Shown here: positions 9,486-20,342 of the stretch, piece by piece | How positions within the stretch are numbered: the first letter of the stretch is position 1 | How the letters are laid out: each line of letters starts with the position of its first letter | Assembly: GCF_013283795.1 (NCBI RefSeq) | Contig: NZ_JABSOD010000006.1 | Span: 182,235-246,234, forward strand | DNA: 64,000 nt | Origin: Rheinheimera lutimaris | GTDB taxonomy: Bacteria > Pseudomonadota > Gammaproteobacteria > Enterobacterales > Alteromonadaceae | Direction of reading: 5' to 3' | Program-made: the position numbers and the translations under genes | Notes under the pieces: generated by a model | The model's input: only the letters and a program-made list of their open reading frames with translations | Told to the model about the DNA's origin: nothing | Databases searched by the model: none

Positions 9486-10129
9486 CGCACCGGCTGCTGC
9501 AACCAACGCAGCAGCTCCACTCTGTTACGGGCTTTGGTTTTACGGAAAATGGATGACAAATGCGCTTTTACTGTGTGGGCACTGATATTTAAACTTTCAG
9601 CAATTTCTTTATTGCGCGCACCTTCTGCTACCAGTTGAATAATGCGTTTTTCCTGGCGTGTCAGTAAGTTGTTATCCGGCACGGCCAACGCATCCTGGCT
9701 GGTAAGCAGTTGTTGTTGCAGCATCTGATCAACCAGTTCTGACATAATACGGCGGGCATAATACAGTTGACCCGACATCATAGTTTTCAACGCGGTAAGT
9801 ACACGGTCCAGTTGTTCATCACGAAAAATCACACCGCGAATGCCGGCACACAATGCCTGGCCGGAGTCGAGCAAACTGCGCTCAGCCTGGAACAAAAACA
9901 ACGGTGCTTTATGCAGCAAATATTGCAGCTCAGGTGATAAGCCTTTTTTATTTATATCGCTGTTGGCATAAGGGTATGCCAGTAACACACCGGATTTTAG
10001 CGCAGCACCGTACAATACCGCATTTTTACTCTGTTGCTGGACATTAATACCGATAGATTGGGCTAACAAGGTAAGATTATGTAATGACTCTTGTTCTGAG
10101 AGTACGATAAGTTTAGTAAACTTATCCAT
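9452..10129 (-). CDS. csgD: LuxR-family transcription regulator, CsgD-like
   Basis: A 225-residue protein. The N-terminal ~130 residues resemble a degenerate receiver domain without an evident phosphoacceptor. The C-terminal GerE-type HTH (LLTRQEKRIIQLVAEGARNK, then EIAESLNISAHTVKAHLSSI) is typical of LuxR/CsgD. The start at 10129 was chosen because it has GGAG 8 bases upstream; a 252-residue reading is open further upstream. It is convergent with csgG and overlaps it by 34 bp, so it sits at the 3' end of the curli block instead of heading a divergent csgDEFG operon as in Escherichia. Control of curli is inferred from family and location. Confidence 0.85.
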   Translation of the reverse strand: MDKFTKLIVLSEQESLHNLTLLAQSIGINVQQQSKNAVLYGAALKSGVLLAYPYANSDINKKGLSPELQYLLHKAPLFLFQAERSLLDSGQALCAGIRGVIFRDEQLDRVLTALKTMMSGQLYYARRIMSELVDQMLQQQLLTSQDALAVPDNNLLTRQEKRIIQLVAEGARNKEIAESLNISAHTVKAHLSSIFRKTKARNRVELLRWLQQPVRQDVPSLFRPV

Positions 10130-10267
10130 CAGTTGTGCTCCTGCGTACTGCTGATGTGACGAAAGCGGAATTTGCTTATACTGGACCCGACAGTGTTGAA
10201 TTGCAACCATTTAACGCCGTGTTCATAGCGTGCTGACATCAACGCTTAATTTCCAACCGGAGCCACA

Positions 10268-10744
10268 ATGACCACAAAATTATTATTTGTTTGTTTAGGC
10301 AATATCTGCCGATCGCCGACGGCACATGCCGTCATGCGGCATAAAACAGGCAACTGCGGACTTGATATTGAAATTGAATCTGCCGGCACCAGTGCATCAC
10401 ATCGCGGTGCGCCACCGGACAGCCGCTCTGTGCGCGAAGGTATGGCAGTAGGCTATACCTTTGACGGCATCACATCGCGCCCGGTAGCGGACAGCGATTT
10501 TGTGTATTACGACCTGTTATTGGCGATGGATAAAGACAATTTAGCCGAATTAAAGCAACGTTGTCCGGCAGAGCTACACCATAAACTGCAATTGTTTATG
10601 CAATATCATCCCTCTTACCCGGCGTACAGTGAAGTGCCGGACCCGTACTACGGCGGCAGCAAGGGGTTTGCCTTGGTGTTGCAGCTGATAGAGCAGGGGT
10701 GTGATGGCTTACTGGCGCGACTTGAGCAATTAGAAAAGGTGTAA
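10268..10744 (+). CDS. Low-molecular-weight protein-tyrosine phosphatase
   Basis: A 158-residue cytoplasmic enzyme. The P-loop CLGNICRSPTA is at residues 9-19, with nucleophile Cys9 and Arg15, and the general-acid motif DPYYGG is in the C-terminal third; both define the LMW-PTP family. Length is normal. In bacteria such enzymes dephosphorylate tyrosine kinases of polysaccharide export, but no kinase or export genes are adjacent, so the substrate is unknown. The gene stands alone between the csgD-type regulator and the DAHP synthase. Confidence 0.93.
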   Translation: MTTKLLFVCLGNICRSPTAHAVMRHKTGNCGLDIEIESAGTSASHRGAPPDSRSVREGMAVGYTFDGITSRPVADSDFVYYDLLLAMDKDNLAELKQRCPAELHHKLQLFMQYHPSYPAYSEVPDPYYGGSKGFALVLQLIEQGCDGLLARLEQLEKV

Positions 10745-10895
10745 ATTAACCACAATTGCCGGCGGTAGTGGCGAAATATGCAGCGCTTTAGCGATAACTG
10801 ACGAAATTGTCATAAATTATGCCAAAGCCGGCATTGAATTTACGTCCGGAAGTCTATAACTTGCTTGGCAGACAATCAAACATAGGAAAAACATC

Positions 10896-12245
10896 GTGAC
10901 CACCTGGACGCCTCAAAGCTGGCGCAGCTTCCCGATCCAACAGCAACCCGGCTACAACGATCGGGATTTATTGCAGCGTGTAGAACAGCAATTACATAAA
11001 TATCCACCTTTGGTGTTTGCTCAGGAAACACGGGATCTGTTTAGTCAGCTCGGTCAGGTGGCTGAAGGTCAGGGTTTTTTACTGCAGGGCGGTGATTGCG
11101 CCGAAAGTTTTAACGATTTTAATGCACCGAAAATCCGCGATACCTTCAAAGTATTGCTGCAAATGGCTGTTGTGCTGACGTTTGCCGGCGGCTTACCGGT
11201 GGTAAAAGTTGCACGTATGGCAGGGCAATATGCTAAGCCGCGCTCCAGTGATCTGGAAACAATCGATGGTGTGTCACTGCCAAGTTATCGTGGTGATATT
11301 GTCAACAGCTTTGAATTTACTGAAGCGGCAAGGTTGCCGGATCCTAACCGGTTAACCACGGCGTATCACCATTCTGCCGCAACGCTGAATTTGTTGCGCG
11401 CTTTTGCGCAGGGCGGTTTGGCCGATTTACATCAGGTTAGTAAATGGAATATGGGCTTTGTCGAGTCTAATCCACTGAAAGACCGCTATCAGGACGTAGC
11501 CCAGCGCATCCAGGAAGCACTGCGCTTTATGGAAATTTGCGGTATTACCGGACAAAACTCACCGTCTATCCGTGAAACCCAACTGTATACCTCGCATGAA
11601 GCCTTATTACTGAATTACGAAGAGGCCTTAACACGGCGCGATTCGTTAACCGGTGATTGGTACGATTGCTCTGCACATATGGTATGGATAGGCGAGCGCA
11701 CGCGGCAGCTGGATCATGCCCATATCGAGTTCTTCCGCGGTATTCATAACCCGGTTGGCGTAAAAGTTGGCCCGGGCATGCAACCGGATGACTTGATCCG
11801 TTTAATTGATGCGCTTAACCCAAATAATGTGGCGGGCCGCTTAACATTGATCACCCGGATGGGCGCCGACAAACTGGCGGATAAACTGCCGGCATTGGTA
11901 CGCCGCGTGCAGCAGGAAGGCCGTAAAGTGGTGTGGAGCTCAGATCCGATGCACGGCAATACGGTAAAAGCCAGCAACGATTATAAAACCCGCGATTTTG
12001 AAGCCATTTTGCGCGAAATCCGGAATTTCTTCGCTGTACACAAGGCTGAAGGCAGCCATGCCGGTGGTATTCACCTGGAAATGACCGGTGAGCATGTTAC
12101 TGAATGTACCGGTGGTGCCTACGGTTTAAGTGAAAATGATTTGGGCAAACGCTACTTTACCCAGTGCGATCCGCGTTTAAATGCTGATCAGGTACTGGAA
12201 TTAGCCTTTCTGATTGCCGATACTCTACGCACTGCGCGTAAATAA
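10896..12245 (+). CDS. Class II 3-deoxy-7-phosphoheptulonate (DAHP) synthase
   Basis: A 449-residue enzyme for the first step of the shikimate pathway, condensing phosphoenolpyruvate and erythrose 4-phosphate. Class II signatures are present: GGDCAESF at residues 65-72 with the metal-binding Cys68, [17 protein letters not shown], and late [12 protein letters not shown] and QCDPRLNA motifs. It is the plant/Mycobacterium-type enzyme and not the AroFGH type I of Escherichia, so feedback control may differ. Start is GTG after TAGGAAAAA. Proximity to ppsA, which makes phosphoenolpyruvate, is suggestive, but the genes are not one operon. Confidence 0.95.
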   Translation: MTTWTPQSWRSFPIQQQPGYNDRDLLQRVEQQLHKYPPLVFAQETRDLFSQLGQVAEGQGFLLQGGDCAESFNDFNAPKIRDTFKVLLQMAVVLTFAGGLPVVKVARMAGQYAKPRSSDLETIDGVSLPSYRGDIVNSFEFTEAARLPDPNRLTTAYHHSAATLNLLRAFAQGGLADLHQVSKWNMGFVESNPLKDRYQDVAQRIQEALRFMEICGITGQNSPSIRETQLYTSHEALLLNYEEALTRRDSLTGDWYDCSAHMVWIGERTRQLDHAHIEFFRGIHNPVGVKVGPGMQPDDLIRLIDALNPNNVAGRLTLITRMGADKLADKLPALVRRVQQEGRKVVWSSDPMHGNTVKASNDYKTRDFEAILREIRNFFAVHKAEGSHAGGIHLEMTGEHVTECTGGAYGLSENDLGKRYFTQCDPRLNADQVLELAFLIADTLRTARK

Positions 12246-12267
12246 TCACGCGCTCACAGGAGCGTAA

Positions 12268-13326
12268 GTGTTATCAGAACAGGCTCAGGACGCTGGCCAG
12301 CATTCAACAGCAGGTCAGCGTTATTGTATTGGCATAGTGGGCGCCGGTAGCGTTGGCTGCTATTTGGGTGCCCATTTATGTCAGGACAATGCACTGGACG
12401 TAAAATTCTTCGGCCGCGAAACCATGGCATTGGAGTTGGCTGCCCATGGGTTAAGCGTCACTTCGTTTGATCACCACACCTATTTTGCCCAGCCGGTAGC
12501 ATTTTACAGCTCGCTTAACAGTTTAATTGAGTGTGATGTGGTGTTGCTAACGGTAAAAGCTACCGCACTGGTACCGATGCTGACGCAGCTAAAGCGTTTT
12601 TTGCGTCCGGAAGTACCGGTGGTGGCGATGCAAAACGGCATTGGCATTGGTGAAATGCTAAACCAGGACTTGGCCAACCCGGTACTGCGGGCCATAGTGC
12701 CGTTTAATGTGGTAAAAAATCGCGCCGGCCAATTCCACCGTGCCAGCGCCGGCGCGGTTGTCTGGCAGCAAAACAACCACAGTGCGGTTAATTATGTTAT
12801 TCAGGCTTTTAAACAGTTTAAATTGCCGGTGCAGTTATGCGCCGATATTACCGCGGCAGAATACGGCAAGCTGCTGTTAAACTTAAATAATGCTCTGAAC
12901 GCCATCAGCGACTTACCGCTGCTGCAACAATTACTCGACCGAAAATGGCGCTTGCTGCTGGCCGCAGCGATGCAGGAATGGCTGTATATCTGCAGCAAAG
13001 CCGGCGTAAAACCGCTGGCGTATACGCCGCTACCCAACGCGTTATTACCCTGGTTTCTGCGCTTGCCGACGGCACTGTTTCGCCACGCTGCCGGCAGTTT
13101 GCTGGCTATCGACGAGCAGGCCCGTTCATCTATGTCAGATGATATCCGCAGCCATAAACGTACTGAAATTATGTTTTTAAACGGTGCTGTGGTGCGAATG
13201 GCGCAACTGCACCAGATCACAGCACCGGTAAACAGCTTATTGGTAGAACAAATAAAACGGCTGGAAAGTGGCGAAGCAGCGCTGCCAATTGATGAGCTGC
13301 TGCGCCAGGCCGGGCTTAAGGTTTAA
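12268..13326 (+). CDS. panE: 2-dehydropantoate 2-reductase (ketopantoate reductase)
   Basis: A 352-residue NAD(P)-dependent reductase. The Rossmann motif [10 protein letters not shown] is at residues 25-34, with [15 protein letters not shown] and a C-terminal ApbA domain holding the [12 protein letters not shown] helix in which the catalytic lysine (AEYGKLL) sits. The reaction reduces ketopantoate to pantoate for coenzyme A synthesis. It starts with GTG 22 bp after the DAHP synthase stop behind CAGGAG, so co-transcription is likely. Its tail overlaps the ppsR stop by 4 bp. It is longer than Escherichia PanE (~303), and other ApbA-family reductases remain possible. Confidence 0.85.
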   Translation: MLSEQAQDAGQHSTAGQRYCIGIVGAGSVGCYLGAHLCQDNALDVKFFGRETMALELAAHGLSVTSFDHHTYFAQPVAFYSSLNSLIECDVVLLTVKATALVPMLTQLKRFLRPEVPVVAMQNGIGIGEMLNQDLANPVLRAIVPFNVVKNRAGQFHRASAGAVVWQQNNHSAVNYVIQAFKQFKLPVQLCADITAAEYGKLLLNLNNALNAISDLPLLQQLLDRKWRLLLAAAMQEWLYICSKAGVKPLAYTPLPNALLPWFLRLPTALFRHAAGSLLAIDEQARSSMSDDIRSHKRTEIMFLNGAVVRMAQLHQITAPVNSLLVEQIKRLESGEAALPIDELLRQAGLKV

Positions 13327-14132
13327 TACTTATGCCGCTTCAGGCCGGTTTTGGCGATAATTTTTGCCGAGATCTCTTCAATCGACAAATGTGTCGAGTT
13401 TAAATACGGGATCTGTTCACGCAAATACAGATTTTCGACTTCTGCCAGTTCCAGCTGACATTGGCGTAATGACGCATAGCGGCTGTTGGCGCGGCGCTGC
13501 TCGCGAATTTGGCTTAAACGCTCCGGCGTTATCGTTAAACCAAACAGCTTTTCCCTGTTACGCAGCAATACATCCGGCAGATGCAGGTGCTGCATATCCT
13601 CCTCAACAAAGGGGTAGTTCGCCGCTTTAATGCCGTATTGTAATGCCAGATACAGGCTGGTGGGGGTTTTACCCGAGCGGCTTACGCCGACCAGAATAAT
13701 GTCGGCCTGAGCAAAGTTTTTCAGGTTAGAGCCATCGTCATTAGCCAGGGCAAAATTGACCGCATCGATACGAAAATCGTAGCTTTTCTCGTGCATGCTG
13801 TGAGTGCGGTGAGTTTTAGGTACCGGCGCTACGCCAAGTTCACGCTGGATAGGTTCAACAAAGGTGTTAAGGAAGTCATAGCAAACGCCGTTGCTGCTGT
13901 TAATTATCTGCCGTAACTGGTCATCAACAAAGGTTTGGAATATCAGTGGCCGTTGTCCCGTTGTTTTATAACGATCGTTAATGCGCTGCTTTACCTGCTC
14001 GGCCATATCGCTGGTTTCAACAAAAGGGATAGTAACGTGCTCAAATTCTGCTGGAAAAAGAGTAAGTAAGGCATGGCCAAACACTTCTGCGGTAATGGCG
14101 GTTCCATCTGAGATATAAAAGGCTGTGCGCAC
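13323..14132 (-). CDS. ppsR: PEP synthase regulatory protein (kinase/pyrophosphorylase)
   Basis: A 269-residue DUF299 protein. The N-terminus [20 protein letters not shown] and the P-loop GVSRSGKT at residues 149-156 are diagnostic. It inactivates PEP synthase by ADP-dependent phosphorylation of a threonine beside the catalytic histidine, and reverses this by phosphate-dependent dephosphorylation. It is divergent from ppsA with 138 bp between starts, the arrangement seen in Escherichia. Length fits the family (~277). Confidence 0.95.
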   Translation of the reverse strand: MRTAFYISDGTAITAEVFGHALLTLFPAEFEHVTIPFVETSDMAEQVKQRINDRYKTTGQRPLIFQTFVDDQLRQIINSSNGVCYDFLNTFVEPIQRELGVAPVPKTHRTHSMHEKSYDFRIDAVNFALANDDGSNLKNFAQADIILVGVSRSGKTPTSLYLALQYGIKAANYPFVEEDMQHLHLPDVLLRNREKLFGLTITPERLSQIREQRRANSRYASLRQCQLELAEVENLYLREQIPYLNSTHLSIEEISAKIIAKTGLKRHKY

Positions 14133-14229
14133 CGGTTACTCCGTTTTGTTGTTATAAAATTACATTGAAAATTAAGGTTTTATTTAGCCTGAGCAGCGGT
14201 GTAAAATCGCTGAGCGTTGTAACGCTGAC

Positions 14230-14241
14230 TGTAAGCTTACA
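14230..14241. promoter_or_regulatory. Perfect 12-bp palindrome upstream of ppsA
   Basis: TGTAAGCTTACA is a perfect palindrome 29 bp upstream of the ppsA start in the ppsR/ppsA spacer. Its location suits an operator. It does not match the Cra or HexR consensus as I remember them, so the regulator is unassigned. Confidence 0.35.
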
Positions 14242-14270
14242 CGCCACTCGACAAAAAATGGAGATGAACT

Positions 14271-16649
14271 GTGCAAGAATTTGTGATTTGGTATGAAAAC
14301 CTGGGTATGCACGATGTAAATCGGGTAGGCGGAAAAAATGCCTCTCTGGGAGAGATGATCAGTAATCTGGCCAATGCCGGTGTACAGGTACCGGGCGGCT
14401 TTGCCACCTCAGCTTATGCTTTTAACCAATTTCTTGAACAAAGCGGTGTTAACGAGCGCATTTATCAACTGCTCGATGGTTTAGATGTTGACGATGTTAC
14501 CGCCCTGGCTAAAGCCGGTGCGCAAATTCGTCAATGGGTTATCGATACTCCGTTTCAGCCGGAATTAGAGCAGGCCATTCGTGAAGCTTACCAACAACTA
14601 CACCCTGATGCCGCGCATGATGTCTCTTTTGCCGTACGTTCATCGGCCACCGCGGAAGATATGCCGGATGCATCCTTCGCCGGGCAACAGGAAACCTTCT
14701 TAAACGTCCGTGGTTATGACGCTGTCATCGTGGCGATTAAGCACGTATTTGCTTCACTGTTTAACGACCGCGCTATTTCTTACCGCGTACACCAGGGCTA
14801 TGACCACCGCGGCGTGGCGCTATCTGCCGGTGTGCAAAAGATGGTGCGTTCAGATTTAGCCTCCTCCGGTGTAATGTTCAGTATTGATACCGAGTCCGGC
14901 TTTGAAGACGTGGTATTTATTACCTCTTCTTATGGTTTGGGCGAAATGGTAGTGCAGGGCGCAGTTAACCCTGACGAATTCTATGTACACAAGCCCACAT
15001 TAGCAGCCGGACGCCCTGCAGTAGTTAAGCGCAACTTAGGCAGTAAAAAAGTCGAGATGATTTACTCCGGCGAACAAGGCCATGGTAAGCAGGTGAAAAT
15101 AGTCGATATTGCTGCCGAACGTAGCCGGCAGTTCTCGCTGACCAATGCCGAGGTTGAAGAGTTAGCGAAACAGGCAGTGATTATTGCTAACCACTATGGC
15201 CGTGCGATGGATATCGAATGGGCCAAAGACGGTAACGATGGCAAGCTGTATATCGTGCAGGCACGGCCGGAAACAGTAAAAAGCCGCGAAGACAGCAACA
15301 GTATGGAGCGGTTTCAACTGTTGGCCAAAGCACCGGTAGTGGTAGAAGGCCGGGCCATTGGTCAGCGCATCGGTGCCGGTACTGCCAAGGTGCTCAAAGG
15401 CATTGAGCAGATGGACCAAATTCAGCCTGGCGATGTATTGGTAACCGATATGACCGACCCGGATTGGGAACCGATCATGAAGCGGGCCTCAGCCATTGTC
15501 ACCAATCGGGGCGGCCGTACCTGTCATGCCGCTATTATCGCCCGTGAGCTGGGAATTCCGGCGGTAGTGGGTTGTGGTGATGCCACCGGTAAGATTAAAA
15601 CCGGCCAGCAGGTTACCGTGTCTTGTGCTGAAGGCGATACCGGCTTTATTTATGACGGCAAGCTGGACTATAAAGTGGTAAGCAGCCGTGTTGACCAGAT
15701 GCCCAAGCTGGATTTAAAAATAATGATGAACGTGGGCAACCCGGAGCGGGCGTTCTCGTTTGCCAAGCTGCCACACGCCGGTATTGGCCTGGCGCGGCTG
15801 GAATTTATTATTAACCGCATGATAGGCGTGCACCCCAAAGCATTGCTTAACTTTGATGCCCAAACTCCGGAGCTTAAAGCCACCATTAGCGAAATGATCG
15901 CCGGCTATGCCGACCCGGTCGAGTTTTATATCGCCAAGCTGACCGAGGGTATCGCGACCTTAGCCTGCGCTTTTGCGCCGCAAAAAGTGATAGTGCGGAT
16001 GTCTGATTTTAAATCAAACGAGTATGCTAACTTAGTCGGCGGCCGCCAGTACGAGCCACACGAAGAAAACCCGATGATTGGTTTTCGTGGTGCCTCGCGC
16101 TATATCTCGAAAGATTTCCGCGATTGCTTTGCACTGGAAGTCGAGGCGTTAAAGCGGGTGCGTAATGTGATGGGCTTTACCAATGTAGAGGTAATGATCC
16201 CGTTTGTGCGCACCTTAAGTGAAGCAAGTAGCGTAATTGATTTGTTGGCAGAGCATGGCTTAAAACGCGGCGATAACGGCCTGCGTGTAATCATGATGTG
16301 CGAATTGCCGTCCAATGCCCTGCTGGCAGAAGAGTTTCTGGAATACTTCGATGGCTTTTCGATTGGCTCGAATGATTTAACCCAGTTAACCCTGGGGCTG
16401 GACAGAGACAGTGGTTTAATTGCGCATTTGTTCGATGAGCGTAATCCGGCGATTTACAAGCTGCTGGAAATGGCCATTAAAACCTGTAAAGCCAAAGGCA
16501 AGTACATCGGCATTTGCGGCCAGGGCCCGTCGGATCACGAAGATTTCGCCGCCTGGTTAATGCAACAGGGCATAGACAGCGTATCGCTTAATCCGGATAC
16601 GGTGCTGGAAACCTGGTTGTATCTGGCAGAAAAATACGGCAAAAACTAG
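14271..16649 (+). CDS. ppsA: Phosphoenolpyruvate synthase
   Basis: A 792-residue enzyme, the same length as the Escherichia enzyme. It converts pyruvate + ATP to PEP + AMP + phosphate in gluconeogenesis. The ATP-grasp N-terminal domain starts [10 protein letters not shown] and has [17 protein letters not shown]; the swivelling phosphohistidine domain has GGRTCHAAI with His419; the C-terminal PEP/pyruvate barrel includes [10 protein letters not shown] and [15 protein letters not shown]. Start GTG follows GGAGATGAACT. Thr417 beside His419 is the expected target of the divergent PpsR. Confidence 0.97.
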   Translation: MQEFVIWYENLGMHDVNRVGGKNASLGEMISNLANAGVQVPGGFATSAYAFNQFLEQSGVNERIYQLLDGLDVDDVTALAKAGAQIRQWVIDTPFQPELEQAIREAYQQLHPDAAHDVSFAVRSSATAEDMPDASFAGQQETFLNVRGYDAVIVAIKHVFASLFNDRAISYRVHQGYDHRGVALSAGVQKMVRSDLASSGVMFSIDTESGFEDVVFITSSYGLGEMVVQGAVNPDEFYVHKPTLAAGRPAVVKRNLGSKKVEMIYSGEQGHGKQVKIVDIAAERSRQFSLTNAEVEELAKQAVIIANHYGRAMDIEWAKDGNDGKLYIVQARPETVKSREDSNSMERFQLLAKAPVVVEGRAIGQRIGAGTAKVLKGIEQMDQIQPGDVLVTDMTDPDWEPIMKRASAIVTNRGGRTCHAAIIARELGIPAVVGCGDATGKIKTGQQVTVSCAEGDTGFIYDGKLDYKVVSSRVDQMPKLDLKIMMNVGNPERAFSFAKLPHAGIGLARLEFIINRMIGVHPKALLNFDAQTPELKATISEMIAGYADPVEFYIAKLTEGIATLACAFAPQKVIVRMSDFKSNEYANLVGGRQYEPHEENPMIGFRGASRYISKDFRDCFALEVEALKRVRNVMGFTNVEVMIPFVRTLSEASSVIDLLAEHGLKRGDNGLRVIMMCELPSNALLAEEFLEYFDGFSIGSNDLTQLTLGLDRDSGLIAHLFDERNPAIYKLLEMAIKTCKAKGKYIGICGQGPSDHEDFAAWLMQQGIDSVSLNPDTVLETWLYLAEKYGKN

Positions 16650-16669
16650 GCTGTTATCAAGCTGATACA

Positions 16670-16696
16670 AACCCCGCGCCGCGGGGTTTTGTTTTT
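16670..16696 (+). terminator. Rho-independent terminator of ppsA
   Basis: AACCCCGC and GCGGGGTT arms with a 3-base loop, followed by a T-rich tract, 21 bases after the ppsA stop. Confidence 0.92.
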
Positions 16697-16799
16697 ATGG
16701 CATTGTTATATTTACTTGCACCGGGCGCAGACACTGGCATAACCTTAAGCTGTGTAGCCTGACGCACTGTTATCCGAATTCACCGCCGGGGAGCTTATT

Positions 16800-17993
16800 T
16801 TGACCATTTCATCCGCCTCTGTCTCACTGTGGCAGCTATTTCTGATTTTTTTCCGCTTGGGCTGCAGTAGTTTTGGCGGTCCGGTGGCACATCTGGGCTT
16901 TTTCCGTCACGAGTTTGTTGAGAAGCGGCAGTGGTACAGCGAGCAAAGTTATGCTGAGCTGGTGGCTTTATGTCAATTTTTGCCGGGCCCTGCCAGCTCT
17001 CAGGTCGGTATTGCCATAGGGCTTAACGCCGCCGGCTATCGTGGTGCCTTGTTATCATGGTTGGGTTTTACCATGCCCTCAGCCATACTTATGTTCAGTT
17101 TTGCCTTTGTTTATCTTGGTTTGGCGCAAAGTGCAGATACGCTGTGGCTGAGTGGTTTAAAAATTGTCGCGGTAGCGGTAGTGGCGCAAGCGTTGTGGGG
17201 CATGGGGAAAAGTTTATGTCCGGACCCTGCCAGGGCCAGTATTGCGCTGCTAAGCGCGGTGTTAATGTTGCTGCTGTCCGGTGTGCTGGTACAAATAGCG
17301 GTTATGTTGCTGGCGGCTATTATTGGCAAAGCCATATTACCGCAACCGCCGCCGGCATCACCTCAGGCAACGTCCACAACCGGTAAAGCCAGTGCACTGT
17401 TTTTTTTATTCCTGTTTATCTTATTACTGACGTTATTACCGCTGTTAGCTCAACTGACTAACAATAGTTGGCTAAGCTTGTTTGACAGTTTTTATCGGAC
17501 AGGGGCGTTAGTGTTCGGTGGCGGGCATGTGGTATTGCCGTTGCTGCAAACTGAACTGGTGCCGCAAGGATTGTTGTCAGATGAGGCCTTTTTGGCCGGA
17601 TATGGCGCAGCGCAGGCGGTACCGGGCCCGTTGTTTACCCTGGCGACTTATCTGGGGGCGGTATCGGCAACGTCTTTGTTACCCGGTGCACTGCTGGCCA
17701 CGGTGGCCATTTTTCTGCCGGCATTTTTGTTGCTGTTTGCGGCACTGCCCTGGTGGCAGCAGCTTAGCCGTTATCCGGCGATGCGCCAGGCTATGGCGGG
17801 CATCAACGCCGCTGTTGTTGGCCTGTTGCTGGCCGCCTTGTATGACCCGGTGTTCGTCAGCGCTATTCACGGCCCGGTAGAGCTGGCGTTTGCGCTGCTG
17901 GCCTTTTTAGCGCTTATGTACTGGAAGGTACCACCCTATATCGTTGTATTGTTAGCCGTTATTACAGGTTTTATTATCAGCTGGTTTAATTAA
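16800..17993 (+). CDS. chrA: Chromate transporter, two-domain ChrA
   Basis: A 397-residue membrane protein with two homologous CHR halves: one begins LGCSSFGGPVAHLGFFRHEFV, the second FDSFYRTGALVFGGGHVVLPL. Conserved CHR motifs QFLPGPASSQVG in half one and AQAVPGPLFTLATYLG in half two are visible, and about ten hydrophobic helices can be counted. ChrA exports chromate by proton or sulfate exchange. It starts with TTG behind GGGGAGC. It ends 10 bp before the GST gene, so the two may be co-transcribed. No ChrB regulator is adjacent. Confidence 0.93.
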   Translation: MTISSASVSLWQLFLIFFRLGCSSFGGPVAHLGFFRHEFVEKRQWYSEQSYAELVALCQFLPGPASSQVGIAIGLNAAGYRGALLSWLGFTMPSAILMFSFAFVYLGLAQSADTLWLSGLKIVAVAVVAQALWGMGKSLCPDPARASIALLSAVLMLLLSGVLVQIAVMLLAAIIGKAILPQPPPASPQATSTTGKASALFFLFLFILLLTLLPLLAQLTNNSWLSLFDSFYRTGALVFGGGHVVLPLLQTELVPQGLLSDEAFLAGYGAAQAVPGPLFTLATYLGAVSATSLLPGALLATVAIFLPAFLLLFAALPWWQQLSRYPAMRQAMAGINAAVVGLLLAALYDPVFVSAIHGPVELAFALLAFLALMYWKVPPYIVVLLAVITGFIISWFN

Positions 17994-18003
17994 GGAACAC
18001 ATT

Positions 18004-18690
18004 ATGCGTGAACTGTATATCGCCAACAAAAACTATTCATCCTGGTCGTTACGGCCCTGGCTGCTGATGACCCAGCTGAATATTCCGTTTATTGAGCAGT
18101 TGGTACCGTTTAGCCAGCAGGGCAACTTTGAAAAATTCCGCACGTTTTCACCCAGCGGTAAAGTGCCGTGTTTAGTGCAAAAAGATATAGTGGTATGGGA
18201 CTCGCTGGCCATAGCGGAATACTTGTATGAAAGCTATCCGGCGGTGTGGCCGAAAGAGACAAAAGCCCGCGCATTCGCACGCTGCGCTGCAGCAGAGATG
18301 CACTCCGGTTTTAGTGCACTGCGTAATATTTGCGGTATGAGCTGTGGCCACCGTATTAAGTTGCACCTTATAAATGAGCAGTTACAGCGGGACCTGGACC
18401 GCATCAGCGAGCTGTTTGAGCAGGGACTGAGCGACTTTGGCGGGCCGTTTTTGGCAGGTAAGCAATTTAGTGCTGTGGATGCGTTTTTTGCGCCGGTAGC
18501 ATTTCGCGTACAGAGCTATGGTTTGGTATTAACCGACAATGCTATGGCTTATATACAAACCTTATTAAATTTACCGGCAATGCAGCAATGGTACCAACAG
18601 GCATTGGCTGAGCCCTGGGTAGACCAGGCGCATGATGAAGAAATAGCCGAGGCAGGGCAAATTACCGCAGATCTGCGGCAAAGCAACTGA
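18004..18690 (+). CDS. Glutathione S-transferase family protein
   Basis: A 228-residue cytoplasmic protein. The N-terminal thioredoxin-fold has NKNYSSWSLRPWLLM, with the serine of the SSWS stretch in the position of a catalytic residue, SGKVPCLV (cis-proline) and DSLAIAEYL for the glutathione gamma-glutamyl site. The C-terminal domain is all alpha, with the GKQFSAVDAFFAPVAFR capping motif. It resembles the YfcF/maleylacetoacetate-isomerase-like group. Substrate is unknown. It lies 10 bp downstream of chrA. Confidence 0.9.
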   Translation: MRELYIANKNYSSWSLRPWLLMTQLNIPFIEQLVPFSQQGNFEKFRTFSPSGKVPCLVQKDIVVWDSLAIAEYLYESYPAVWPKETKARAFARCAAAEMHSGFSALRNICGMSCGHRIKLHLINEQLQRDLDRISELFEQGLSDFGGPFLAGKQFSAVDAFFAPVAFRVQSYGLVLTDNAMAYIQTLLNLPAMQQWYQQALAEPWVDQAHDEEIAEAGQITADLRQSN

Positions 18691-18772
18691 CAGCGTAGCA
18701 ATTCTGTTGTTGCTGTGGCAAATTAAGCGCCGTATAACGCGTTTTGCTGAAAAATAATTATAAGGAAGGGAA

Positions 18773-20284
18773 ATGGAAGGCTTTATTAGTGCGCTAAACG
18801 GCATTATCTGGAGCCCGGCGCTGATTTATCTGTGTCTGGGTGCCGGTTTGTTTTATTCAATACTGACCCGGTTTGCTCAGGTTCGCCATTTTAAAGAAAT
18901 GTGCAAACTGTTGCTGAATAACACCGAGTCAGACAAAGGTATTTCATCATTTCAGGCCCTGGCCGTATCACTGTCCGGCCGTGTTGGTGTCGGTAATATT
19001 GCCGGTGTAGCTGCAGCTATCGGCTTTGGTGGCCCTGGCGCCATCTTCTGGATGTGGGTAGTGGCGTTTTTGGGTGCCAGCACGGCCTATGTTGAGTCCA
19101 CCTTAGGTCAATTGTATAAGGTAGAAGAAAACGGCCAGTACCGCGGCGGTCCGGCGTACTATTTTGAACGCTGTTTGGGCTGGCGCTGGCTGGGTATTTT
19201 GTTCGCCATTTCAGCTATTATCGGTTGTGGTATCTTCCTGCCCGGCGTGCAAGCCAACGCGGTAGGTAATGCGGTAACGCAAATTTTCGGCGACGGTAAT
19301 ATGGTGGTCACCAGTTTTGGTGAAGTGGGCACCCATAAACTGATCGCGCTGGCTGTAATCCTTATCGTGCTGGCGTTTATTATTTTTGGTGGCATTAAAC
19401 GTATTGCTCACTTCACCCAAATTGTCGTGCCGTTTATGGCGCTGGGCTACATTGTGCTGGCGTTAATCGTGGTGTTTTTAAACCTGGATAAAGTACCCGG
19501 CATATTCAGTTTAATTTTAAACGACGCCTTTACGGCACAAGCCGGGTTTGGTGCAGCTATTGGCTGGGGTGTAAAGCGGGGCATATATTCCAATGAAGCC
19601 GGTCAGGGCACAGGCCCGCATGCAGCGGCAGCAGCTGAAGTAGATCATCCGTCACAACAAGGTTTGGTGCAGGCATTTTCGGTATATGTCGATACCCTGT
19701 TTGTGTGTACCGCTACGGCACTGATGATTTTAATCACTCAGCAATACAATGTGGTGGGTGAGCTGACAGACGGTAGCTTTATCGTACAAAATGTTGATGC
19801 AGCAACAGAAATTGGTTCAGCAGCCTTTACTCAGTTAGCACTGCTTAGTGTATTTGGTCACTTTGGTCAGATATTTGTAGGTATAGCACTGTTTTTCTTC
19901 GCCTTTACCACTATCCTGGCGTATTACTACATTACCGAGACCAACGTAGCTTATTTAAACCGGGTGTTTAACAACAAGCTGCCTAATATCGTATTTAAAC
20001 TGTTGCTGATGTTTATGGTGGCATATGGCACGGTAAACAGCGCCGGTTATATCTGGAATATCGGTGATATCGGTGTGGGCTTAATGGCTTGGGTTAACGT
20101 GCTGGGTATATTAACTATTTTCTTAATGTATAAACCCACTATGCGCTGTCTGCGTGATTTTGAAGTGCAGAAAAAAGCCGGTGGCCCCATTACCTTCGAT
20201 CCGGTAAAACTGGGCATTAAGAACGCTACCTTCTGGGAAAAGCGGCTGGCAAAACAGCAGCAAGAGCAACAAGAACAAAAGTAA
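18773..20284 (+). CDS. Sodium:alanine (AGCS) family symporter
   Basis: A 503-residue protein with about eleven membrane segments. AGCS signatures are present: FQALAVSLSGRVGVGNIAGV near residue 62, GGPGAIFWMW, and GIYSNEAGQGTGPHAAAAAEV in the middle. The family imports alanine or glycine with Na+. Preceded by an AAGGAAGGG ribosome site and followed by a bidirectional terminator. The extreme C-terminus is a Q/E/K-rich cytoplasmic tail. The specific amino acid cannot be decided from sequence alone. Confidence 0.94.
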   Translation: MEGFISALNGIIWSPALIYLCLGAGLFYSILTRFAQVRHFKEMCKLLLNNTESDKGISSFQALAVSLSGRVGVGNIAGVAAAIGFGGPGAIFWMWVVAFLGASTAYVESTLGQLYKVEENGQYRGGPAYYFERCLGWRWLGILFAISAIIGCGIFLPGVQANAVGNAVTQIFGDGNMVVTSFGEVGTHKLIALAVILIVLAFIIFGGIKRIAHFTQIVVPFMALGYIVLALIVVFLNLDKVPGIFSLILNDAFTAQAGFGAAIGWGVKRGIYSNEAGQGTGPHAAAAAEVDHPSQQGLVQAFSVYVDTLFVCTATALMILITQQYNVVGELTDGSFIVQNVDAATEIGSAAFTQLALLSVFGHFGQIFVGIALFFFAFTTILAYYYITETNVAYLNRVFNNKLPNIVFKLLLMFMVAYGTVNSAGYIWNIGDIGVGLMAWVNVLGILTIFLMYKPTMRCLRDFEVQKKAGGPITFDPVKLGIKNATFWEKRLAKQQQEQQEQK

Positions 20285-20296
20285 TCTTTAGTTAAG

Positions 20297-20328
20297 AAAA
20301 AGCCCGGCCAATGAACCGGGCTTTTTTT
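20297..20328. terminator. Bidirectional terminator
   Basis: AAAAAGCCCGG and CCGGGCTTTTTTT arms around CCAATGAA serve both the symporter (plus) and the convergent ABC exporter gene (minus). Confidence 0.92.
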
Positions 20329-20342
20329 ATGTTTTAACCGGT

